Source: Candidatus Aenigmatarchaeota archaeon
GTDB lineage: Archaea; Aenigmatarchaeota; Aenigmatarchaeia; QMZP01
Length of the DNA stretch: 8,113 bases
Direction of reading: 5' to 3'
Assembly: GCA_017609225.1 (NCBI GenBank)
Contig: JAFCEK010000037.1
Coordinates: 487-8,599, forward strand
Below, one piece after another: positions 1 through 6,547 of the stretch; the stretch's first letter is position 1; every line of letters begins with the position of its first letter. Below the pieces are notes generated by a model. That model worked only from the letters and a program-made list of their open reading frames with translations. It was not told where the DNA came from and made no database searches. The position numbers and the translations under genes were made by a program.

Positions 1-816
1 AAGGTAAAGAATGAAAGGAACAACCTGCTTACAAGGTTTCAGTTCCTTGAATATTTTCATCAGGCATTCCAGAGGCTTGTCCAGGGATTTTTCAAATCAG
101 TAATGGTTCTTCCCGGACCCATATCGCTTTTCAGCAGAAATGCTGTTGCTGATGCAGGATGGTTTGATGAAAGCACAATGGTTGAGGACTGGGACATCAC
201 AATGAAGATGCACAAAAAGGGCTACAAAATAGTTTCAGACAAAAAGGCAGTATCAAACACAATTGCGCCAAGCAGATTAAAGGAATGGTGGAGGCAGAGA
301 ACAAGATGGTCAAGAGGAGGAATACAGATAGCGGTGAATCACAGCGATGTCTGGAGCAAATCAGACAACAGGGCGCTCAAGGGACTTGTTTTTCCCCTTC
401 ATGTGTTATGGCTTATGGTTCCCTTTGTTGTTGTGCCAACCATGATTTACATACTTATACCAAGCCAGATTGTGATAACAAACATAATGGCAGACCTTTC
501 CATGCTTTTCTCAACCATTGGAAGCTGGCTGTTCTCAGGCGCTCAGGCAAGCATAGTGAAGCTTTACACAATACTTGACAGGATACTGATAGATTTTATT
601 GACCCCATGAGCATGGACTGGGTGAGAGCATTCGGCTACCTCACTATTGTTGCATTTATTTCATTCACATATGTTTCAATAAAGGCATTCAAAAAGGATT
701 TCAGGCCAAGGGATTTCATAACAATAATACTAATGCCCATTTACTGGCTTATGATGAATGCTGTATACCTTTACTCGTTCTTCCTGGAAGCCGTAAAAAG
801 AAAGCTGATATGGTAG
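1..816 (+). CDS. Membrane glycosyltransferase, family 2 (partial, 5' end missing)
   Basis: The reading frame is open from the first base to a TAG at 814-816, so only the C-terminal 271 residues are present and the true start lies outside the window. An ATG at 103 is internal: in-frame codons upstream of it read as normal protein. Visible motifs are those of processive GT2 enzymes of the PgaC/NodC/cellulose-synthase type. They are the EDWD acid motif (residues 62-65 of the visible part), which would supply the catalytic base, and QRTRW (99-103), which fits the QxxRW signature. The Asp-rich sugar-nucleotide site would be in the missing part. After QRTRW come several hydrophobic segments (about 124-150, 158-180, 208-228 and 236-260), consistent with a membrane-embedded C-terminal half. 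The enzyme probably polymerises or transfers a surface sugar; the substrate cannot be told. It converges on csaA with a 10-nt gap. Confidence 0.88.
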   Translation, partial: KVKNERNNLLTRFQFLEYFHQAFQRLVQGFFKSVMVLPGPISLFSRNAVADAGWFDESTMVEDWDITMKMHKKGYKIVSDKKAVSNTIAPSRLKEWWRQRTRWSRGGIQIAVNHSDVWSKSDNRALKGLVFPLHVLWLMVPFVVVPTMIYILIPSQIVITNIMADLSMLFSTIGSWLFSGAQASIVKLYTILDRILIDFIDPMSMDWVRAFGYLTIVAFISFTYVSIKAFKKDFRPRDFITIILMPIYWLMMNAVYLYSFFLEAVKRKLIW

Positions 817-826
817 GCAGAAAGAG

Positions 827-1159
827 CTAATATAATCTCCCGCCAACCGGAACATCTTTTTCAGGCACAACCAGAATGCATTTTCCATCCTCTTTTGGAA
901 CCCCCAAAGTTAACACCTCGGATATAGCCGGCCCGATCTGCATTGGGGGAAAATTTACAACACAGAGAACCAATCTGTCTTTAAGTTGTTCCTTTGTATA
1001 GTTTGCCACAAGCTGAGCGCAGGATTTTTTAATTCCTATCTCTTTATCAAAATCAATTTTCAGCTTATATGATGGGTTTCTTGCCTCAGGAAAATCCTCG
1101 ACTTCTATAATCCTGCCTACCCTTATATCCAGCTTTTTAAAATCCTCAAATGTTGCCAT
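827..1159 (-). CDS. csaA: CsaA-like tRNA-binding domain protein (EMAP-II/Trbp111 OB-fold)
   Basis: A 110-residue protein that matches the CsaA family along its whole length. It opens with MATFEDFKKLDIRVGRI, followed by EVEDFPEARNPSYKL, GIKKSCAQL, CVVNFPPMQIGP and a closing VPVGGRLY. This is a single OB-fold of the EMAP-II/Trbp111 type; family members are homodimers that bind tRNA and, in bacteria, have been described as having chaperone or export-related activity. The open frame extends 35 codons further upstream (to 1264), but that stretch overlaps the end of the ATPase gene and has no family similarity. The ATG at 1159 begins the conserved domain and lies about 25 nt after a TATA-like box, so I chose it. 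It follows the ATPase on the same strand after 74 nt and probably has its own promoter. The role in archaea is inferred from the family. Confidence 0.93.
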   Translation of the reverse strand: MATFEDFKKLDIRVGRIIEVEDFPEARNPSYKLKIDFDKEIGIKKSCAQLVANYTKEQLKDRLVLCVVNFPPMQIGPAISEVLTLGVPKEDGKCILVVPEKDVPVGGRLY

Positions 1160-1173
1160 AATAAAAAACATTT

Positions 1174-1189
1174 GATAAAATATTAAAAA
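1174..1189 (-). promoter_or_regulatory. TATA-like box for csaA
   Basis: On the minus strand this reads as an unbroken T/A stretch (TTTTTAATATTTTATC). Its centre lies about 25 nt before the ATG at 1159, the spacing expected if transcription starts at or next to the start codon. No Shine-Dalgarno sequence is visible before the ATG, in keeping with a leaderless mRNA. Confidence 0.5.
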
Positions 1190-1218
1190 ACTTACGCCGC
1201 CGGAAATGACTATAAGAC

Positions 1219-1225
1219 AAAAAAA
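1219..1225 (-). terminator. T-tract, candidate terminator of the ATPase gene
   Basis: Seven consecutive T on the minus strand, starting 8 nt after the ATPase stop codon. Archaeal termination commonly uses T-rich tracts without a stem-loop. This is sequence-only evidence from one tract. Confidence 0.3.
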
Positions 1226-1233
1226 TGCAGTAG

Positions 1234-4200
1234 TCATGCCTTCCTGGCAGCTGCCTTGAACCATTTAAGCCATTCAATATAAACCCTCTTGGGGTCTGTT
1301 GCTCCTGTTTCATTTCTTACGTTCTCAGAGATAAGATGGAACTTTGCATTGGATTTTACAACCCATTCAGCCTCAATAAGCTCCGGCTTCTTGAGCTTCT
1401 CGGAAACCTCAATCATGGTCTGTTTTATTTTCCCCCTGAGATTGATGTTTTTCCAGACAGCATCCCAGTTTCCTGCCCATTCCTTTACATAACTTGAAAT
1501 TCTGTTCAGTATTTCTGATTCCCCGTTCACAAATGTGTCTGTTGGCTTCAGCTTGTCTTCCTTTCCTGAATACTCCATAAGATATACAAACCCGCCCTCT
1601 TTCAGGGGGTCCTTTGACCACTCTTTCCTTACCTCTGTTATTTCTGTGATTCTCCTGAACCTGTGCAGCCCGTCTGCAGACCTCAGCGACTTGCATATGG
1701 GTATTATATCTGTTGCCTTGAATGATGTTGGAGGAACACCCAGATCATTCACAACCCTGTCATACACTCCGTATGCTGATTCTCCGTGTATGGTTCCTGC
1801 CACCACATTTGACAGTGCCCCGATTCTCATGGCTTCGTAAAGCGCCTTTGCCTCCACAGACCTTACCTCACCAACAATGAGTGCAGAATCCCCGAGCCTG
1901 AGCGCTGTTCTCAGCGCCTCATCAGCAGGCATCTCTGTTTCAACCCTTGTTATAACAGACCTTGATTTCAGGCTTTCCACATTATAGTTCAGTTCCCTGA
2001 GCTGATTTACAGGAAGCTCAAGTGTATTGTGTGCAAGTATATTGTTGCATATAAAATTTTCATAACCTGGAACGGAGAAGTCATACACATAGCAGGGTTT
2101 TCTGTAATGTTTTACCTCCTTTACTTTGTCCCAATAAATATCAGAATTGGCAAGCTTTGATATTGTTTCTCTAAGCCCGGATTCGCTTTCAGGTATTTCC
2201 TTCAGCAGCCTCTTCAGTTTTTCCCTTCCTATATTGTTTCCATGGGTTATATAATCATGTATATTAAATCCATTGCATACTTTTGCAAGTTTAAGCTTAA
2301 GGCTGTATGATAAAGGAACAATATCACTGCTATCGTGTGTGGACGTTTTTGAACATATTTTTTCAAGCCTTTCTTTTTTGAATCGCTGCAAGAAACCAAT
2401 ACTGTTTTTGAACAGCTTTAATGATTTTAAGGAGCTTATGCTGCTGCGCCATGTTCTGTCCCTTTTCTTTAACCCCCCAATCCTTAAAATTATGCCGTGA
2501 CCCAGCAGAAGGGTCTGCACATCCCTTAGCATGCCTTTAGAACAAACGGAGAGTATTATTTCCTTGTCAGACACACAACCATCCCCGCTGAAAAGACCCT
2601 TCAAAACCCAGCTAATCTGCTTCATTGACAGTCTATGAACCCATGGAGGTATGCGTTTTGTATAGGAATTGCCTTTCAGTTCCAGTACATCTTCCATAAC
2701 TTTTTTCAATACAACAGAATTAATCATAATAGAAAACCCGTCTGAATGGATTTTTGTTGCAAGCCTGAACCTTTTTGCAATCTTTTTGCAGATGTTGCGC
2801 TCCTCCTTGCTGGAAACTGATAATATTACGGAATTTTTATCATAACATCCGTCAGCAAGCCACAAACCAATGAATGAAAGGAAGTCTTTATCCAGAGAGA
2901 TTTCTGCAGGAATGGGTTTTGACTGAACCCTTGCTTTTATTTTCATATGACTGAACTCAACTTTTTTATTTGCGTTCCTGACTTTCATCATTATTTTTGC
3001 AGGAATTATGTTATTTTTCTTCCAGTAAGAAATCATTGACCTGGAATATCCTGTTTTATTTCCGAGAACCTTCAGATAATTCCAGTTTTCTTTTATAAAT
3101 TTCCTGATACCTTTGCCTGTTATATAGAAATCCTTGATCTTTTCAAGATGGTTTATAAGGTTAATATGTCCTGCATGCCTATTCCCGAATCTTAGTATGC
3201 GCGGTGTGGCAAGAAAACTGCCAACCTCTATGTCTTTTGCTTTTACAGGTACAATATCCCCGTTCCTGCCGAGTGTAAATAATGAGTGATCACAAGTAAC
3301 CTTTATATCCCTCCCTGTGGCTGTTTTTATAATGTACATATCTTTCTCTATTTTATGTCTGATAAATCTGCTTACAGGTGCAAGTACAACCTTACCGTTT
3401 TTATTCACTGCAAAAACTTTTACTTTTTTCGGGTTTGATGCAAGAATATCCCTTCCCAGCAGGGTTTCACTTTCATATTTTTCAATCATTTCATCAACAA
3501 GCTGGCCTACAGTTCCGGTTTTCATTTCACCTCCATTCTGATATACAATTTCAGCATCACCAGTAACACTGTCCTCTATTGTCACAATCCTTACCTTTGG
3601 AAGAATCTCAAGCATCATTGCGCTCAAAACAGAGGTTTTTCCCGCGCTCCTGCCGCCTGCCACAAGCATGGAAACAGAGCCATCGATAAGGAAGGAGAGC
3701 AGGCCTGCAGCCAGCGGGCTTAGCATCCTGTTCTTTATGAACAATGGCAGTGTCCATGGGCTGTCCCTGTGCCTTCTTATAGCAAAGCCCAGCCCATCAG
3801 GAGAAAGCGTTCTTGTTATTACCGCAAACCTGGCTTTGCCCCCAGGTATTGCAACATCTGTATCCAGCACAGGGTTTGCCTCGTCAAGAGGCCTCCCGGA
3901 CTGTATCCTTAATCTGGTTGCCCATGCCTCAGCATCCTCCTTTGTTGGTATCAGGTTTGTTTTGCATTCCTCCCAGTCCTGGTGGTATATAAGAATGGGC
4001 TGCCTCTCCACAGGGGAATTTATGTAAATGTCCTGCACCTTCTCATCAGTGAGAAGAATCTCAAGAACACCCAGGCCTGCGGTGTATCTGGTAAGTATGG
4101 AGGCAAGCTGGTCAAGCTCCCTGTTTGAAAGGGAAACCCCGCTCTGCTCAGCCATTTCCCTTACCATGTCCCTTCCTATGTTGTAGAAAACCTCCCTTAC

Positions 4201-5025
4201 CTTTTCCGAACGCACAAACTCTGCAGCCCTTGGCCTGTGCGCGGCCATGTACCTTCTTGCCATGTCCAGAACAGTGTATTTTTCTTCAGGAAGCATAAAC
4301 TCCGGAGGCAGCGCATGATAAAAATTCTCTGCGCTTTCTGTAAGTCTGAATATCTCTATCTTGGTATCCCCAACCCTGTACCTGTCAACAGATTTTGCAT
4401 TCTCCGGAGGCGTTATCATGTATTTTGTGAGCATGAAGTTCGGCCTTACATTCGGGGTGAATATCTGCCTGTAAAGCGTTCTGTCCCCCATATGGTAACC
4501 GGAAATATGCGGCTTCGCAATTTTTATGAGTTTTGTTCCCTCAAGCTTTTCCTTCATGACATACAGAACATCCTCCAGGAAATGCTCAAAACACCTCTGG
4601 TATTCCCTTGTTTTTGCCCTTTTCATTTTGACTTTTATGAACCTTATCTCTCTCAGTATCTCAACATATGCACCAACAGGGTCTCTCCTCATAAGCTCCA
4701 GCACTATGTAATTAAGCCTGGAATTCCATTCAGGGTAAACCCTCCTGCATTTTTCCGAAACCCCTACAGAAAGCAGCTTTTCCCTGAGAATAAAATCAAT
4801 AACATTGGCTATCTCCACAAGCATCTTTGTCTGGTTATAGTCATAGTCATACTCTCTTGTTCCTGCCAGAACCACTTCCGCAACATCCTTAACTTCCAGA
4901 ATCTTGTCAATCACGGATGCCATGCACTGGGGAAAATCCTCAATAGAAGACCCGTACATACATCCAAGACAGTTTATTCTGATTCTTCTCTTGTCTTCAT
5001 CATACTGGTAATCACAAACAGCCAT
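1234..5025 (-). CDS. Type II/IV secretion (FlaI/TadA/VirB11-like) ATPase containing an intein
   Basis: A 1263-residue precursor; removing a 515-residue intein (residues 486-1000) leaves a 748-residue ATPase. These hexameric motors power assembly of type IV pili or archaella, or protein secretion, at the cytoplasmic membrane. The N-terminus carries CxxC (C19, C22) and C34, possibly metal-binding. An N-terminal PilT/VirB11-like domain spans about 317-440 (DEKVQDIYIN, GRPLDEANPVLD, FAIRRH). Walker A is GGRSAGKT (457-464, K463). The Asp box VTIED (481-485) ends at the intein; after it follow TLELPV, Walker B LGDSALIVGEVR (E1053) and the His box GTIHGES (H1080). All the motor motifs look intact. 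I chose the ATG at 5025 because GGGGTGA stands 2 nt before it; an ATG at 5052 in the same frame falls inside an inverted repeat. The protein is longer than typical FlaI (about 550). No membrane platform gene adjoins it, so whether it serves a pilus, an archaellum or secretion is open. Confidence 0.92.
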   Translation of the reverse strand: MAVCDYQYDEDKRRIRINCLGCMYGSSIEDFPQCMASVIDKILEVKDVAEVVLAGTREYDYDYNQTKMLVEIANVIDFILREKLLSVGVSEKCRRVYPEWNSRLNYIVLELMRRDPVGAYVEILREIRFIKVKMKRAKTREYQRCFEHFLEDVLYVMKEKLEGTKLIKIAKPHISGYHMGDRTLYRQIFTPNVRPNFMLTKYMITPPENAKSVDRYRVGDTKIEIFRLTESAENFYHALPPEFMLPEEKYTVLDMARRYMAAHRPRAAEFVRSEKVREVFYNIGRDMVREMAEQSGVSLSNRELDQLASILTRYTAGLGVLEILLTDEKVQDIYINSPVERQPILIYHQDWEECKTNLIPTKEDAEAWATRLRIQSGRPLDEANPVLDTDVAIPGGKARFAVITRTLSPDGLGFAIRRHRDSPWTLPLFIKNRMLSPLAAGLLSFLIDGSVSMLVAGGRSAGKTSVLSAMMLEILPKVRIVTIEDSVTGDAEIVYQNGGEMKTGTVGQLVDEMIEKYESETLLGRDILASNPKKVKVFAVNKNGKVVLAPVSRFIRHKIEKDMYIIKTATGRDIKVTCDHSLFTLGRNGDIVPVKAKDIEVGSFLATPRILRFGNRHAGHINLINHLEKIKDFYITGKGIRKFIKENWNYLKVLGNKTGYSRSMISYWKKNNIIPAKIMMKVRNANKKVEFSHMKIKARVQSKPIPAEISLDKDFLSFIGLWLADGCYDKNSVILSVSSKEERNICKKIAKRFRLATKIHSDGFSIMINSVVLKKVMEDVLELKGNSYTKRIPPWVHRLSMKQISWVLKGLFSGDGCVSDKEIILSVCSKGMLRDVQTLLLGHGIILRIGGLKKRDRTWRSSISSLKSLKLFKNSIGFLQRFKKERLEKICSKTSTHDSSDIVPLSYSLKLKLAKVCNGFNIHDYITHGNNIGREKLKRLLKEIPESESGLRETISKLANSDIYWDKVKEVKHYRKPCYVYDFSVPGYENFICNNILAHNTLELPVNQLRELNYNVESLKSRSVITRVETEMPADEALRTALRLGDSALIVGEVRSVEAKALYEAMRIGALSNVVAGTIHGESAYGVYDRVVNDLGVPPTSFKATDIIPICKSLRSADGLHRFRRITEITEVRKEWSKDPLKEGGFVYLMEYSGKEDKLKPTDTFVNGESEILNRISSYVKEWAGNWDAVWKNINLRGKIKQTMIEVSEKLKKPELIEAEWVVKSNAKFHLISENVRNETGATDPKRVYIEWLKWFKAAARKA
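2026..3570 (-). mobile_element. Intein with LAGLIDADG homing endonuclease and probable HTH domain
   Basis: A 515-residue protein intron in frame within the ATPase, between IED and TLELPV. Intein numbering: block A starts at Ser1 with GD at 4-5; block B GRDIKVTCDHSLF has T92 and H95; block F VYDFSVPGYENF (494-505) has D497; block G ILAHN ends in H514-N515, followed by Thr as the +1 residue. Every standard splicing position is filled, so splicing is likely. Two endonuclease motifs, FIGLWLADG (233-241, D240) and LKGLFSGDG (323-331, D330), keep their acidic residues, with a block-H-like segment near 347-360, so homing activity is possible. Residues about 165-200 (GYSRSMISYWKK) look like a helix-turn-helix placed before the endonuclease. 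Three sampled 60-base lines (2701, 2821, 3001) have 28-33% G+C against 47-58% in three host lines (3781, 4021, 4201), which suggests separate origin. Confidence 0.93.
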
Positions 5026-5027
5026 AG

Positions 5028-5034
5028 TCACCCC
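5028..5034 (-). promoter_or_regulatory. Shine-Dalgarno site of the ATPase gene
   Basis: On the minus strand GGGGTGA lies 2 nt before the ATG at 5025 and pairs with the archaeal anti-Shine-Dalgarno sequence through GGTGA. It decides the start at 5025 over the upstream in-frame ATG at 5052, and implies that this mRNA carries a leader, unlike most other genes here. Confidence 0.6.
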
Positions 5035-5043
5035 AATCAGCTG

Positions 5044-5068
5044 CCTGTGCATAGCTGTGATGCACAGG
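5044..5068. repeat. Perfect 9-bp inverted repeat in the ATPase leader or promoter
   Basis: The left arm CCTGTGCAT (5044-5052) and right arm ATGCACAGG (5060-5068) are exact reverse complements around a 7-nt centre. The repeat sits between the AT-rich promoter block and the Shine-Dalgarno site of the ATPase, about where transcription should start. It could be an operator for a dimeric regulator or an RNA hairpin in the leader. The sequence alone does not tell which. Confidence 0.6.
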
Positions 5069-5070
5069 GC

Positions 5071-5110
5071 ACATTATAATATTTATTTTCGGCTAAATAA
5101 AGTTTTTAAC
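5071..5110. promoter_or_regulatory. AT-rich divergent promoter region
   Basis: This stretch is almost entirely A/T. On the minus strand it holds AAATAAATATTATAAT, a TATA-like block whose centre is about 25 nt upstream of the inverted repeat, suited to the ATPase gene. On the plus strand, CTAAATAAAG (5093-5102) and CAAATAATAAA (5121-5131) are candidate boxes for the coiled-coil gene starting at 5164. The assignment of each box is tentative. Confidence 0.4.
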
Positions 5111-5163
5111 CCATCCAGGACAAATAATAAACAGGAAGCAGCCAAGAGGACAGGTTTGATGCT

Positions 5164-5562
5164 ATGCCGGTTTTTGGAAAAAGCACGCCAAAGAGAACTA
5201 TCCGCTCAGTAATAAACGAGCTTGTTGACAGAACCAATACAAACACGCAGAGACTCAGGATACTTGAACAGGATATAAGAACACTCAAAACAAGAACGAA
5301 CTCTATTGAAAAAAACACACTGAACCAGACCAAGAAGATAAACAGCACGCTCTCCAAGTTTGAGGCCAAGCTCACAAAAACAGAGGACAGGATTCTTGCT
5401 CTGGAGAGAACAATAAAGGAAATGGTTAATGAAATCAAGAGGCTGGCAACACTCCCCAAGGTAAAGGAACTTGAAGAGCTGATAGAAATCTACAATCCCC
5501 TGAAATCACAGTTTATAACAAAGGAAGAAGTTGAAAGGATGATAGAGAGAAAAAGAAGATAG
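5164..5562 (+). CDS. Small coiled-coil protein, tentatively FlaC/D/E-like
   Basis: A soluble 132-residue protein, basic at both ends, with no signal peptide or membrane segment. Residues about 14-96 are a long heptad-patterned helix rich in Lys, Arg, Glu, Thr and Asn, with no helix-breaking proline until LPKV near 98; this predicts a coiled coil. It ends in a distinct tail, ELEELIEIYNPLKSQF followed by a second short charged helix. Archaellum accessory proteins FlaC, FlaD and FlaE are also coiled coils with conserved C-terminal parts, and the resemblance plus the divergent ATPase neighbour is why I suggest that link; sequence similarity was not tested. The ATG at 5164 is preceded by GAGGA (5146-5150), rather far for a ribosome site, and by a weak AGGTTTGAT closer in. 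The next gene follows in the same direction after 77 nt to its preferred start. It could equally be an unrelated structural coiled coil. Confidence 0.8.
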   Translation: MPVFGKSTPKRTIRSVINELVDRTNTNTQRLRILEQDIRTLKTRTNSIEKNTLNQTKKINSTLSKFEAKLTKTEDRILALERTIKEMVNEIKRLATLPKVKELEELIEIYNPLKSQFITKEEVERMIERKRR

Positions 5563-5582
5563 CAATTAATAAAGGAAAAACC

Positions 5583-5596
5583 AAATAATATATAAT
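5583..5596 (+). promoter_or_regulatory. TATA-like box before the second coiled-coil gene
   Basis: AAATAATATATAAT is the only strong AT block between the two coiled-coil genes. Depending on which part acts as the box, transcription would start near 5613-5619, that is at the first ATG (leaderless) or about 21-27 nt before the second ATG at 5640. The gene therefore probably has its own promoter besides any readthrough. Confidence 0.45.
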
Positions 5597-5639
5597 GTAA
5601 ACAACCCAAAACATGCGGTTGTTTTATACTGTGAGTGTT

Positions 5640-6533
5640 ATGGTTTCCCTGCCCTTTTTAAAGAAAGAAGCGAAAAAACCCTCCGGAGCGCCAGCCCCTG
5701 CTGGAATCCCCACGCAGAGGGTTGTAGAACTTTCTTCTGAAGGCATGTCAGAACCGGAGATAATAAGGGTTCTCAAAAAGGAGGGATACTCACCAATGGA
5801 GGTTGACAAAGCAATGAAGGAGGCACTGAGAAGCAGCGCTGTAAGGGCTGCAGCAGGACCCCAGCCTCCCTTTGAACCAAGGAATCTGCCTCCCCCACCA
5901 CAGAGGCCGCAGCCAAGATTCCCGCAGGAACCTGCCCCAGCACCGGCAGAGCCCCAGGAAAAAAGGAGAATATTCCCGGAGGAACCACCAGAGCCAGTGC
6001 CGGAGGAAAGGCAGCCAGCTCCTCCCCTTCCGGAAGAGAGAATGGGCCCGCCATCAGAGGCAGAACTCCCTGAACTACCTGGCATGGAGAAGCCAAGACC
6101 AGCTGCAAGGCCATTGCCGCCGCTGCCAGGGGAAGAGAGATTTGAAGAGGAAATACCGCACATACCAGCGCCAACACAAAAACCAAAAAGGTCAAAGGCA
6201 ATGGAAAGAAGGAGAATGTTTGAGGAAATAGCAGAGGGCGTGGTTGAGGAAAAATGGGACAGTTTTGAAAAGTATATTGATGAAATACACAAAAAAATAA
6301 GGAGCCTCAGAAAAAAGGTAAACTATCTTGAAGAGATTATAGACAAGATACAGTCAGAAAGGGCATCCGAAATTGAGGAAATAAAGGCAGCCATAGAAAC
6401 ATACAAAACATCCATTAATGAAATTTCTGCAAGAATGGAAGGCGTTGAAAAGGCAGTAAGAGACAGCCTGACACCCATGATGCAGAGCGTGAGAAGCCTG
6501 TCAGATGCTGTAAAGGAACTGAAGAAGAAATAA
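5640..6533 (+). CDS. Proline-rich linker protein with C-terminal coiled coil
   Basis: A 297-residue protein in three parts. Residues about 26-64 form a small helical unit (VVELSSEGMSEPEIIRVLKK, then EGYSPMEVDKAMKEAL), in the style of UBA-like or short protein-binding modules. Residues about 73-180 are a low-complexity linker rich in Pro, Glu and Ala with repeated PPP, PAPAP and PEER motifs. Residues about 190-297 are a charged coiled coil ending in a less charged helix (SLTPMMQSVRSLSDAV). No signal peptide or transmembrane segment is visible. The layout suggests a tether joining a partner at one end to an oligomer at the other; this is inference. An in-frame ATG at 5613 would add nine residues with codons unlike the rest; I prefer 5640, but the TATA spacing does not exclude 5613. 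It follows the other coiled-coil gene on the same strand and converges with the YkgJ-like gene. The end recalls FlaC-type helices only loosely. Confidence 0.82.
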   Translation: MVSLPFLKKEAKKPSGAPAPAGIPTQRVVELSSEGMSEPEIIRVLKKEGYSPMEVDKAMKEALRSSAVRAAAGPQPPFEPRNLPPPPQRPQPRFPQEPAPAPAEPQEKRRIFPEEPPEPVPEERQPAPPLPEERMGPPSEAELPELPGMEKPRPAARPLPPLPGEERFEEEIPHIPAPTQKPKRSKAMERRRMFEEIAEGVVEEKWDSFEKYIDEIHKKIRSLRKKVNYLEEIIDKIQSERASEIEEIKAAIETYKTSINEISARMEGVEKAVRDSLTPMMQSVRSLSDAVKELKKK

Positions 6534-6547
6534 GCAAAGCACAGATT

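Noticed and set aside
285..578. 97-residue open frame inside the glycosyltransferase gene
   Set aside because: It lies in another frame of a gene with strong GT2 motifs, has a Cys/His-rich composition without a family pattern, and ends arbitrarily.
1160..1264. 35-residue N-terminal extension of csaA
   Set aside because: It overlaps the end of the ATPase gene, and the conserved domain begins exactly at the ATG at 1159. The hydrophobic run could mimic a signal peptide but comes from T-rich noncoding DNA.
3571..5025. Calling the ATPase FlaI or archaellum-specific by name
   Set aside because: The motifs are shared by FlaI, TadA, GspE and VirB11 relatives, and no archaellin, pilin or FlaJ gene is in view to decide.
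4237..5079. 280-residue plus-strand open frame opposite the ATPase N-terminus
   Set aside because: It is antisense to a gene with clear motor motifs, is rich in Cys, His, Phe and Arg as expected from reverse reading, and has no recognisable domain.
5624..6292. 222-residue and 142-residue minus-strand frames opposite the proline-rich gene
   Set aside because: Gly/Ser-rich or Pro/Leu-rich products are the expected reverse reading of proline-rich codons; no independent evidence of coding.
6415..6547. C-terminal extension of the YkgJ frame to 6415
   Set aside because: It is not family-like and overlaps the coding part of the convergent gene; another frame supplies the expected CPGI ending and a stop at 6548.
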